This document shows positions 14,101 through 23,580 of a stretch of DNA of 64,000 nucleotides, piece after piece; position 1 is the first letter of the stretch; the number at the start of each line of letters is the position of its first letter. The notes under the pieces were generated by a model that was given only the letters and a program-made list of their open reading frames with translations, made no database searches and was not told the DNA's origin. The stretch comes from Siphonodentalium dalli (Eukaryota > Mollusca > Scaphopoda > Gadilida > Siphonodentaliidae). The stretch lies in the NCBI GenBank assembly GCA_032622095.1, contig CP136062.1, forward strand, positions 136,790,351-136,854,350. The letters are read 5' to 3'. The translations under genes were made by a program, and so were the position numbers.

Positions 14101-17100
14101 ACGTAGCAACCGTATGCTCGTGTCGCGTCCCTATAGAGCCAAAGCAAGCTCCATGCAGAGTTCAGTCCCATATGGGAGGCCAAATTCACATTTAATAATG
14201 AATGACGCTTGAGCGCAAATAATTGCACTTAAGCGCAATCAATTGCGCTTAATGCAAATACCACATACTGTGCTTAAGCACAAATAGGGCATTTCTGCTT
14301 AAGCGTAATGAATTGCGCTTAAGCACAATCTAACCCACCCCTAAAATATTGGCATGACCCTGGGCCTATACTATGGAATTACAATTGCCGTGTTTCTCCA
14401 CGTGGACAGCGTTAGTCGGTAATTTCCCAGTCTTGTAAAGTCAGACTTGTGTTCTATTGTACTCGAGCAATTGTGTTCTTGTAAATTCCTTGCATTGGAT
14501 ATTGGAATTTAACAATAGGCGATTACCCTTTTTCACACCATACATCGTTGTGAACTGACTTCTATAATGTTCTGGGAGAGCCATTCTGTAACTGGGATTC
14601 ATTTCAGCAGCAAGCTGCTTGAATGTTGTGGTGTTTGGAGTGTCCCAACGCTGCATCTTTTTGTTATTCTATAGTACTCGAATTGTTTAACTTGGGGAAA
14701 AACAAGAACTCGCTTGACGGGCTGATAAATTACCAACTTAGGGAGTTCCATAGTACAGACATAACACAAATCGGGTAGAACACGGTGTTAACATTACAAG
14801 TATACGAGGCTGAATTAGTGGTTGTCACCGCAATGAAACGCGTGCGAATGTCGATATTTCGGATTATCGCTTTGTGTATTGCGCACTCATGCATTAACCC
14901 TTTCTCGACGTGCGAAGTTTCACCGTGTCAATACAATCGTAGTCATATTGGGATGATGGGTTCAAATTACGCATGATGTAGATAGATATATTTTGAGATG
15001 GGGTTCATAAACATAGACAAATTGGCTTTGAGAAATAAGGGATTCCACATAAATTATGTTGTGACGGGGGCGATTCTCAGCAAAATACTCAACAATTGGG
15101 AATGTCATGCAGCGACGTTCAATGGGTGTTGGCGCATCACAATAATCTTCGTCCCAAAGTTAGTGATGATTGATTTATGGGGGTAAATGGCAATTAGTTG
15201 AGAAGTTTCGATCGGTTGGAATTGTTGGTTTGGGGATTTCTAACAGTTGGAAATCTTGAGTAACCATTGCAGAATTTCAACCGAATGGGGTGCAAATATA
15301 GTTTTCTGGTTCAGGGAGGAGGTGTACTCGGGCAGCGGAGACCTTATACGTGAATGTTACCGCGATTCCATGGTAGAAAATGGCACTGAATTTAAAAATT
15401 AAGACTGGAGAATAGGTTATAATCATTACAATGACTAAATTTTCCAGCTAATGTAACTGCAAATTATAATTTATACCACTAGTATGATGTTTTCCTACAT
15501 TCAGTGTAATTTTGGTTGTTAAATCTAAGTTTCTACTTAAACAAAAAGTTACACCGACCCTTTGGAAAATATACTTGAAATATATATGTTCACCCATTTA
15601 ACTTGGAAATATTTTTATCAGTATATTATCTCCGGCAATTCAGTTTGTTTTCAATTACATTGTACATGTATCGAAATCGTACGTATACGACAACCAGTTA
15701 AAATGTCCCTGCTCAATCTGACACTATCATCACCATGTGTAGGTTTTTCTGTCGATGGGGTTTATTTGTGATCACTCTATCCGTCTCTATCCCTTTGTGT
15801 TCGTACATACATCGTTAAATAAATTTGACCATGAACCATGTAAATACAAGGAAAGACATGAAAGCTACTTATTGTCTTCTATGATGTAGGTCAATAAAAC
15901 ATCTATCTCTTATAACGAGCGTTCTCGCTTACGATATTTTGTACTCGTGTTCAGCGTAAAATGTTGTAATCGTTTGTGTATTTTCGCGATGCTTGTGCCA
16001 TTGGGATTATGGTGCACGCAAGTAGTTTTCGTGTTCCCCATTGCCTATCATAACATTGACTTTATACATCCACTAAACCACTCGCCAAATGACTCAAATA
16101 TATATATAGGCATTACTATATCCATTTATGTATAATATTAGAGTAAGTTCCCTTTACCCATTAACAAGCGTTCGTCTCCACGCGCAGATAAACGGAGATC
16201 CATAGTACTGGATTTTATCTGTTCTTGTAAATGACGGGGAATCGCACACACTTGTAAATTATCGTATCCATAGTATTCGACAGTTTGTCTACGTGGAGAA
16301 ACACGGCAATTGTAATTCTATAGTATAGGCCCCTGGTGTATCACCTAGCAACACAAGAGGAGCATTGGGCTAACTATTATAACCTGTTTTAATTAGCCAG
16401 AGTACTCAACAGTCAACTTTGAGAATATGTACAACAATGATAATCCCTAATTACAAATATCAGAATCCCTATATCCATAGAATTGATGTCTCCTTCCCGG
16501 AACTCGAGTATTTTTTTATATAATTTTGTTAAAGTAGTTTTGCACAGATTTGGGCCACTAGTCTATATGGTCATATAGCATGCATGTGGTGTCACTTCAT
16601 GAGGGCTTGCTAACCTCATATGGTTTCCTTATTGACTTAAATCCCCATATAACGTGTAAAATATGTTACGCAATAAACGCCATATATGTGACCACAGCTA
16701 GCGCGGCTCAGTTGCAAATGAGTGTTTGTTTGATATATGAGAGAATTGGGATACTATAATGCTATCACGAGTCGCCCAGACTAAAACAGAAGGTAATACT
16801 ATTGCGAGTCAGCCATTTTGATGAAGAAGTTGGGCTAGCTCCCTACTCATCCAAACCAATGAAAACAAGAGGTGTATGTCAATAGGAGTTAAAGCTAAGT
16901 TATGGATAAACCTATTTATTCACCAGGGGTGTTCAGTTACATATAATCATGAATTGCGCTTAAGCGCAATTAATTGAGCTTAAGCGCAATTAATTTAGCG
17001 TAAGCGTAATTATTTGTGCTTAAGCGCAATCAATTGTGCTTAAGCGCAATTAATTATTAAATGTGAATTTGGCCTCCCATAATACCGTATGCAGGAGTTA

Positions 17101-20100
17101 CCGCTGCCCGCACCTACACGTAATGTGAAGAAATGTCACATTTATTTATTTGAAACTTTTGTAGGTTACAATTCATTCTGAATTATTCTGAGAAACTGCC
17201 GGCAGAGTTCACACATAGCGTAGCGAGGGGACTGAACTCTGTTTTGCAGCTTGGAGTCAAAGTAGGCCAACAACTAATCGAAATTATTACACAGACGTCA
17301 TATATGCATCTGTTCTGAAGACTTGCGTGTCGCATAGCTATTAGATGAACGCTCTTTATTTGTATGCATCAAGAACAAAATAACAGCCAATACCCTTTAA
17401 TGTTACATGCTGGAGAAACACGCTGATCTTAGTGCCACCGCAGACGCTACGATTAAAATCGTAAGTGGGGGAAAATCGTAGGTGGAGAAATCGTAGCTTG
17501 CCCGCAGACGCTACGGTGCTGCGATCTTTGCAGCTACGATTTTCGTGGTATTTACAACATGACCAGTGCGACAGTGGTCATGTGACAGCTACGATCGCGC
17601 GCGTTGCCAAAGTCACGCCACGATTTTCCTCGTAAAATCAAACAGTGCTTGATTGCTACGATTTGGCTACGATATTGTCGTGGGCATGCGCATTGGATGC
17701 TTCCTCCTGCGATTTTCCCCACTTACGATTTTAATCGCAGCGTGTGCGGTGGCACTTAATTGCAATGAATTTATGTATTGTGAACGAATGCACGTCAATC
17801 ATTTGAACTTCCAAATGATGCTTACGTAATTTATATGGAGGAAAACAGGTGCAATAGTCCAATCAATGCACGAAATTCCGACCTATATGCGGGCTTGATA
17901 TAGTATAAAAAAAACTTGCCAACGTCATTGTGGAAATTTCCAAGCAGTTTTCAAAGTTTCGTACAGATATGAGATAAACGCTCTTTATTTCGACCATATT
18001 GGGAATAGACTTACAACATCCGCTCTTTATGTGTTCGCGCTGAAGAATTATAAATGCTAAGACTTCAGTAATTCTTTTCGCAGCATATGGTAATATATCC
18101 GGATAAAACTATTCAATTTATTTATCGATTTATGTTTTATCACCGCGGAACCGGAGCGGGAGAAAATAAAACCGAACATGATTTCTTGCCAATGGGCTTT
18201 TACCTTTTCTTTACTAAATACAAATTGAGGAGTATAGTTCCTCGCAGCTAGGACACAGAGGCGTTTAACGCACTCACCCCTCCCCACTGCCCTTGTGTGC
18301 CTGCTTTACGTCAAGGCAGTATATTACATAGGCCTACTATATCACTGGGGGGGGGGGGAAACGGTTTCACAATAATCGATTCTATCGCCTATCGGGTTCC
18401 GTCTCTATCGAATTAAGTCCCGTCTCTTTCGCGACTTGAAACAAATGTTTTCAAAGTTTTTACCTCCATTTATACACTAAATGTTATAACAGAACGTATT
18501 TTACAAAATCTATCGCTTGATTGTGTCTTTGTGCGTAATTATTGGTGATAATAATGCGAAATCGGCTATTCTTTGCACACTTAGAAGAGTAATGTGTTTG
18601 TGTGCATTTCCTTTGTAAATTAAGCAGCATTTTGATGCTCCTTTTATCGGCCTTTTTACCTTTTAATTAGACTGAAATATGTCTTCTTGTATGATCGAGC
18701 ACCAGGACACGATTACAGCACAGCTCTCGATGGCTCCTCACAGTAAAATACCCTCAAATTAATCCACCAAAAGAAGCAACGCAATGTTCCGGTTCTAATG
18801 TGATTTTTATGTTCACGATCGGTTCTTTCGCCCCCCGTTTAATGCAATATTATATTCGACCAGAGAGTTCATTTGTGTTTCTAGTTGCCATATTACCATA
18901 TATGGTTTAAACTATAGTCACAGCAACACCAATATGAGTTGTTCAGTAGTCCCAAAGCATCATAGGTTGGATATTAAAGATTATCGGTCGATCATCTTTA
19001 ATATCTGACCTATGATCGTTTGGGACCACTAAAACTCATCTATTGATTTACTATGGCTACAATTTTAAACCATATATGACCATGGATTGTCATTGGGCAA
19101 CTATAGATGTACAATCAAATAATCTGATCGAATATGAATGTACTGTAAACAGGAACGAAAGAACCGATCGTGAACATAAACATCACAATAGAATCGGAAC
19201 CTTTTGTTGCTTTTTGAGGCACTAATTTGAAGGAATTGTACGGCGAGGAACCGTCGGGAGATATTGTATTATAATTATCTAATGTTCAACCATAAAACTT
19301 GACAAGTTTCAGTCCAATTTAAAGTAGACAAGGCCGATAATCTGAGCATCAAAGTGCTGCTTAATTTTCATGGGAAATGCACCCAAACGAACTACGTCTG
19401 TAACTGTGCACAACATGCAGCCGATTTTGCTTTACTGTCATCAATAAACACGTATAAAGACATAATCTGTCGATTGTTATTGGAGAAAACATTCTGTTTT
19501 GACATTCAGTCTATAAACAACGGTCAAAACTTTGAAAACATGTTTTAGAAATCGCGAAATAGTCGGAACTTAATTCGATAGAGACGGAACCGGAAGGGCG
19601 ATAGAATCGATTCTGGTGAAACAGTTTCCCCCCAGTGTATATAGCGCATAATGCCAGTGCGGGTTGGGGTGGGGTGCAACCAGAGCGCGATACAAGCCCT
19701 TGAGCCTTGGGGGGGGATGTTAATATAATAAGTTCAACTTATTATCTGAACATTTCACACCAATGCATAAGAATCCTTCTGCGCTTGTATTAGTCTGTTG
19801 TCGATCTTCATATATTCCCCAACATCCCTCCAGATCAATATATAATAGACCATTTCAATGCATTGTTTTGTAACTGCAAAGGAGAATCGATAAACGAATG
19901 GGTTAATGTTTTGTGAGTAAGAACCTACCTATGATAAGCGATATGCAGTAACCAATCGGTGCCTGTGTCCACAGTAAGCCCTGATAAGCCATCGATTCGG
20001 CTGTCCCGTTTATATATCCTCCTCCGACCATCGTCGCTGTAAGAAAGATGGATTTATATCCTCATACCAGGATTTGGGATCGTGGTTGATCAGGGACGTG

Positions 20101-23100
20101 GCTAGATTGTCTGTTGAGGGTCCAACTTGTTGATTTAATAATTTGATCAAGATGTTATTAAGGCAATAACAGGATAAATGATGACATATGTCTGCCACAT
20201 AAAATACAAAATAAAGTAAGATACATAACAGCACTTGATACCACATTATCGCCTATCATTTTGTCTCTATTATCAAATGAATATCGTATACGTTGAGTCT
20301 GGCATATAACTTCAGCACCCCCTGTATCCGGCTTCCGGTATATTGTGGATACCACACGCATCCGGTGTAATAAAAATGTTTACACGTGGTTAGTATATTA
20401 CAATATTTCACAAAGATACTATATCTGGTCCGTAGATTTAGTTTGTATTCTAATGTTCAGAAATGAATTTATCAACAAAAATGTAGCCATTACATTGTAT
20501 TTCATCACAAACGTTGTCTCATGTTAATTTCTTAGGGATTTCGTCGGTAATTTAGGCTTCACAGCTTCATTAGTTCATAATTCTCAAAGTAGCGCTGCAT
20601 TCATAATAGAATATTATATTCCCCAGGCCCATTTTCTTCGACACATGGTTTTTAAAAGCCGAACAAGTACAATTGTTTTTGACTTTGTAGAGCGGTGCTG
20701 GTGTGTGTAGTGGGCACAATCAGCGTGGGTGTTACATGTACAACTTGTTAGTACCACGACTTCGGTGTAGTGGCTCCCGTTACTTCGGTGCCTAATATAG
20801 GAAAAATTGATTTTAAAATCCCCTCACAGCGAGAAGTGAACGTGAAAATGACACGTTATATGCCCACGCTGGTAAATTTTACTTGCATCGTCATGATTTC
20901 GTTGGGATTCTCACATAACATTTAGAAAAGTGTGAGGATGTTTGATGCTGATTGAAGACATTCCATGATGCACGGCGTACCGTTTACGAAATTTCATACC
21001 CGGTATACTGCACCGTCATACTGGTAGTTCGAGTTTCCTCAGGTCTTAACCTGTTAACGTGTCTGATAAAACGTAGGCCACGCATCTCATTGCACGGCTT
21101 TGATATTCATTTCAAATATAGGGAAGTACATCTATATTATATAGACATATTGTCAAGATACAACCGCTGTCGAGCGAATAATGCCATGTAGTTCCACCGC
21201 CATGTCTTCCACTGATTGTACACTGCAAACAGTATACGCTCATTTTGGTTCTGAATTATGGATAGTTTTGTTCTTTTGTGCAACTGAAATATGGTCGCTC
21301 GGTCTTGCAGGAAAAGAGACTTTAATGTTCACTTTATTGGTTTCATCCAGACATAAACACAATTATGTCAGTACTATAGACATATGGTAAGTTTCACCAT
21401 GCCTTATATAAATGGCAGTTGTTATATTAATGTAACCCAATACATTGATATAATCGAATCGCCACAACACGATAGCATGAACCAAACCGTCCCCAAATTA
21501 GGAACCCAATGGTCATAATGTTGTAATTTGTACATATACCTTCCCCTGTCGTACAGTAAATATCGTTTGTTGTATATAGTTTCAGTGATATATGTGATAT
21601 ATGGCTCCACAAGTTGCAATAAAGAGGTGGCTTATGTGCACCCCGGTCCCTCCGTGATGTACTTATGTGGATTCATTATAGGCTGGTTGTGTATGGTGCC
21701 TTATATCGACAACTCTGGGACTAAGGGATAGACCTATACTATACTGTATATTTACACGGGAACCAACATACATTGAAAGATCCATATTTGAGTTGATCAT
21801 GACTCCAAAAGTTGAGATATATATACTCAATTGAAAGTATGAGCATATGCACACCAGAGTAAGCCCCGTGGTACATATATACACATAGGGATTCCTTATA
21901 TACATGTACTCGTTCTTCTGCCTTATATCGACAACTCTGCGACAAAGAGCCCTACAATAAATGGACACGGGAACCGGAACACATGGACAGTTTCACATTG
22001 GAGTTAATAATGGCTCCAGAAGTTGCAATATAGAGGTGACTTACGTAAGCCATCCGTGGTGTAAGACAATTCTGAGCTTTTTGAAGAAATTAAAACCGAA
22101 GTCCGTGTATAGCAAGTCTACCTTGGTGCACCAGCATCAATGTAGCACTTGCACCGAAGTCCATGAAACCAAAATTAAAGAGTACACATATTTATTTCAG
22201 CGATATAACAATACTTTTGTTTTATGTACTTTTACACAGTAGTAAAAAATGGTCCTACTTCAAATATACATCAACACTTGAGATATTTATTACCTAGAAC
22301 GTCGACAGTTTTGTTTCAAAAGACAAAAGTTTCGTATATTTAAGTAATCTTTGTTTAATTGGCACGATTGGCATGCACTTGAATTGAGTTACTATGTTTA
22401 CACAAAAGCGTCGACCATCCGTGTAACTGAATTACAAGAGCAATAGGACTTATTTTCAACTTAAGGCACGGGCGGCGTTCGTTGCAGAAATATTCATATT
22501 TGTTCAAATCGCCATCAACAGAAGGAATATTAAAATATATATAGTTTTGTTCATATGCCAAACATAATCAGCGCGTAAATAGTATATTGTCGTCAAGACG
22601 TACGATGGTGTACGTAAACAAGAGCCTGCTCGTGTTACAGAAGTTTTGCTTCTGTTTAAATAACACAGCGCAATTCTATTGGTTAATCACACACAAATGA
22701 TATAAATGCTCTTTATTATTTTCATATCAGAAAAACAGTAACAAAAAACGCTCTTTATGTTTAACATATCCGAATCTAAACAAAAGCCAGCTTCTGTAAC
22801 GTTTTTTTGCTTTTGTTTACATAACAAAGGAAAACATTTGACAATAACATACTGTTTATGCCATATTTCTGATTGGTATACGAACAAGGTCTGTCTATAT
22901 TTTACTATTCTTTCTGTTTATGGCGGTTTTTGACGGAGGTGAATATTTTAACAGCATACACACCGCCAACGCCGCCCGTATCGTTAAATGGCTCTCCGTG
23001 TGATTTATTATAAACACGTGTTGATATGTCAACAATTTTTATTACACTGGATGTGTGGTATCCACAATATGCCGGAAGCCGGATACAGGGGATGTTCAGT

Positions 23101-23580
23101 GGTTTGATGATATCAGGTCATTAGTAAAGTCATGGATATATTTAGGTCCCCGGAGGCAGCAAATTATGACGAAGAACATAATTAAACGACCGAACGTTCC
23201 CGCTTTTGGACTCAAGTTAGTTACACTAAAATATGTGATTACCACACGAACAGGTCAATTGCAGTATCAATATATACGGTATATGTGTTGCACTACACCC
23301 ATAATAATCCGTATTTATACTCTGATTACATGATATGCTGTAATGTCTGTACCATGACGATCATAATTAAATTAGTGATTAAATTGATCGGAAGGGGCGT
23401 TTTTTTAAACTTACCGGTTAGTGTAAAGAACGATACAATGAGTCCTAAGCTCCGATTGGCCACGAACAGCTCCTCAGTGGTGTTGGCCTTTGATGTTTTC
23501 CGGCCGGCGATGATTCCGATGACCATGATGACGACATAGAACACAATCACCGACACAACCCCGGCAACGTTGACCGCCAT
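2649..23580 (-). CDS. SLC5A7-like: High-affinity choline transporter-like gene (SLC5A7/CHT1 type), 5' seven exons, C-terminus outside window
   Basis: A Na+/Cl- dependent plasma-membrane choline importer of the SLC5 family; in cholinergic neurons this protein supplies choline for acetylcholine synthesis. Seven exons (166, 108, 156, 149, 147, 130 and 218 nt) join with compatible phases to 1074 nt, that is 358 codons from the start Met. Landmarks in order: an N-terminal hydrophobic helix; [64 protein letters not shown]; the DWNAT sequon after GAST; and MSSADS in the helix that forms the sodium site. All match CHT1 in order and spacing. The loop before WIGEIDTS is shorter than in vertebrates. About 200 C-terminal residues, starting after [10 protein letters not shown], must lie left of base 1. 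Choline-transporter paralogues are common in marine invertebrates, so this may be a paralogue and not the neuronal orthologue. Introns hold many transposon remnants. The sequence shows no regulation. Confidence 0.93.
3399..3528 (-). CDS. SLC5A7-like: Choline transporter exon 6
   Basis: Acceptor CTGCAG. Reads [20 protein letters not shown], then [20 protein letters not shown], then AST, matching the YFQRVL...GAIGAST segment of CHT1. Donor GTAAGT, phase 1. Confidence 0.93.
4140..4232 (+). repeat. Short (ATCT)n-tailed retroposon end
   Basis: A unit ends ATAATAAAGTATTT followed by three ATCT repeats (to 4232). This is the form of a LINE/SINE 3' tail, on the plus strand. It ends about 15 bases from the exon 5 donor at 4247. 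Confidence 0.45.
4248..4394 (-). CDS. SLC5A7-like: Choline transporter exon 5
   Basis: Acceptor TTGCAG. Reads [20 protein letters not shown], then [20 protein letters not shown], then LMLGGIPWQ. It holds the extracellular loop and the GGIPWQ helix whose Trp (human Trp254) lines the choline site. Phase 0 at both ends; donor GTATTG. A (ATCT)n-tailed repeat begins only about 15 bases inside the following intron. Confidence 0.93.
5144..5190. repeat. (CAT)n microsatellite
   Basis: About 14 uninterrupted CAT/ATC units. The poly-His and poly-Asp reading frames across it are artefacts of the repeat. Confidence 0.95.
5417..5463. repeat. Two GC-rich direct repeats
   Basis: TAGTGCGACCCCGAG followed by CCGAGC occurs twice in tandem (about 22-bp unit). 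Confidence 0.7.
5599..7776. mobile_element. Candidate 2.2 kb element with 20-bp terminal inverted repeats
   Basis: ATATAATAGCGAGTTTGCGA at 5599 is matched in inverse at the other end (TCGCAAACTCGCTATTATAT, ending 7776). Further inward both ends carry CCCGTACCC/GGGTACGGG-rich sequence. No transposase reading frame is visible inside. The interior holds copies of the TTCCAACTG-rich repeat (6010-6260, 6690-6790). Could be a non-autonomous DNA transposon or two independent solo insertions. Confidence 0.5.
7777..9604. other. Intron sequence, no gene
   Basis: Contains T-rich GCGATGATCTT direct repeats near 8778-8838 and an inverted repeat at 9271-9361 (arms contain TTAGAATCG...TGAGTCGATA and its inverse). 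GCGAGGATATGTTG near 9552 recurs as GCACGAGGATAT-type sequence at about 24157, 24333 and, inverted, 52885. No coding signal besides exon 4 to the right. Confidence 0.5.
9605..9753 (-). CDS. SLC5A7-like: Choline transporter exon 4
   Basis: Acceptor AAACAG. Reads [20 protein letters not shown], then [20 protein letters not shown], then [10 protein letters not shown], the central helices of the SLC5 fold with the family signature GGLY-x-VAYTD. Donor GTAAGT, phase 0. Confidence 0.94.
9754..12555. other. Intron between exons 3 and 4, left part; nothing recognisable
   Basis: I see no coding exon, RNA gene or clear element. Overlapping open frames on both strands at 10138-10512 follow a palindromic CGGCTGCAGCCG region and show no family resemblance. 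Confidence 0.5.
12556..12885. mobile_element. MITE with GTGCGTTCACAC ends
   Basis: AGGTGCGTTCACACACCGGC plus AAATTTG at 12556-12582 is inverted at 12858-12885 (CAAATTTGCCAGTGTATGAA then TGCGACAC). About 330 bp, non-coding. GTGCGTTCACAC-type ends are widespread in hAT-like MITEs; the superfamily is inference, and no clean 8-bp duplication was seen. Confidence 0.6.
13303..13458 (-). CDS. SLC5A7-like: Choline transporter exon 3
   Basis: Acceptor TTTCAG. Reads [20 protein letters not shown], then [19 protein letters not shown], then [13 protein letters not shown], matching the cytoplasmic loop and next two helices of CHT1. Donor GTATGT, phase 1. The Trp of FWGAA is conserved. Confidence 0.93.
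13732..13829. repeat. Inverted repeat hairpin
   Basis: TAACATTCTGACC at the left is matched by GGTCAGAATGTTA at the right. Arms of about 28 bp flank a 40-bp loop. Confidence 0.75.
14131..17275. mobile_element. Large nested inverted-repeat element with GCGCTTAAGCGC arrays
   Basis: Outer arms: GGAGGCCAAATTCACATTTA at 14176 against its inverse ending about 17078. Directly inside each lies a cluster (14205-14330 and 16950-17052) of imperfect palindromes of the form AATTGCGCTTAAGCGCAATT, about five per side. A second arm pair contains AATTACAATTGCCGTGTTTC (14377-14396 and inverse near 16300-16320). A more diverged pair with GAGTTCAGTCCC lies outside (about 14155 and 17225). No transposase is visible. 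A 71-codon minus-strand ORF (14441-14656) is the only coding-like piece. I read it as a DNA-transposon remnant or nested MITEs. Confidence 0.6.
14441..14656 (-). CDS. Unrecognised 71-residue ORF (possible exon or pseudogene fragment)
   Basis: Begins [20 protein letters not shown] and continues [20 protein letters not shown]. The composition is less repeat-like and more protein-like than the other intronic ORFs. I do not recognise a family. It lies inside the intron between choline-transporter exons 2 and 3, on the same strand, but does not fit that protein. It could be part of a captured or retroposed gene, or chance. Confidence 0.2.
   Translation of the reverse strand: MQRWDTPNTTTFKQLAAEMNPSYRMALPEHYRSQFTTMYGVKKGNRLLLNSNIQCKEFTRTQLLEYNRTQV
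17432..17755. mobile_element. 324-bp MITE with TTA target duplication
   Basis: GTGCCACCGCAGACGCTACG at the left and its inverse at the right (GCAGCGTGTGCGGTGGCAC) bound the element. The following GATTAAAATCGTAAGTGGGG is also inverted at the right. TTA flanks both ends (17429-17431, 17756-17758), as expected for PIF/Harbinger-type insertion. Multiple internal TACGATT motifs; non-coding. Confidence 0.8.
18343..19637. mobile_element. 1.3 kb full-length foldback element
   Basis: CACTGGGG at 18343 and CCCCAGTG ending at 19637 are the tips. TATAT directly flanks both (18338-18342, 19638-19642). The two halves can be paired over essentially their whole length (examples: CGATTCTATCGCC; CCGTCTCTATCGAATTAAG; GTTCACGATCGGTTCTTTCG; CATAGGTxxGATATTAAAGAT), with the centre near 18990. 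There are no long gaps between arms and no transposase. CACTG tips suggest a CMC/Chapaev-like origin, which is inference. Confidence 0.8.
19929..20036 (-). CDS. SLC5A7-like: Choline transporter exon 2
   Basis: The acceptor CAG precedes the exon. Joined to the last base of exon 1, it reads [19 protein letters not shown] and then [17 protein letters not shown]. Donor GTAGGT; phase 1 on both sides. The residue before VGGG is Met, where human CHT1 has Trp62. The exon carries the highly conserved first discontinuous helix and the Tyr of QAPIGY. Confidence 0.92.
21600..22060 (+). repeat. Imperfect tandem repeat, ~200-220 bp unit
   Basis: GGCTCCACAAGTTGCAATA (21602), GACTCCAAAAGTTGAGATA (about 21799) and GGCTCCAGAAGTTGCAATA (22013) start successive units. 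TTATATCGACAACTCTG recurs at about 21702 and 21922. Confidence 0.75.
22461..22987 (-). mobile_element. TTAA-bounded MITE, family B, copy 1
   Basis: TTAA at both ends (22461-22464, 22984-22987); inverted relative to the copies at 33383 and 38628. Contains paired GCTCTTTAT motifs, CGGTTTTTGACGG near one end and GTACGATGGTGTACGTAAAC inside. Non-coding. Confidence 0.8.
23415..23580 (-). CDS. SLC5A7-like: Choline transporter exon 1 (start codon exon)
   Basis: The ATG (complement of 23578-23580) opens [18 protein letters not shown], which corresponds to the N-terminal extracellular stub and first helix of CHT1 (MA-x-x-V-x-G start conserved). The exon continues through [20 protein letters not shown] to SFFTLT and ends in phase 1 at a strong GTAAGT donor (complement of 23409-23414). 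The family-wide alignment and the conserved start residues decide the start. Any untranslated leader exon upstream was not identified. Confidence 0.92.

Larger units (their letters stand above)
20318..23091. mobile_element. Inverted ends (~60 bp) bracketing 2.8 kb of intron 1
   Basis: CCCCTGTATCCGGCTTCCGG near 20320 continues through TATTGTGGATACCACAC and TCCGGTGTAATAAAAAT. The same sequence is inverted at 23035-23091. Between them are a tandem array (about 21600-22060) and a TTAA-bounded MITE (22461-22987). Could be a DNA transposon with nested insertions or two oppositely oriented solo repeats. Confidence 0.5.
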
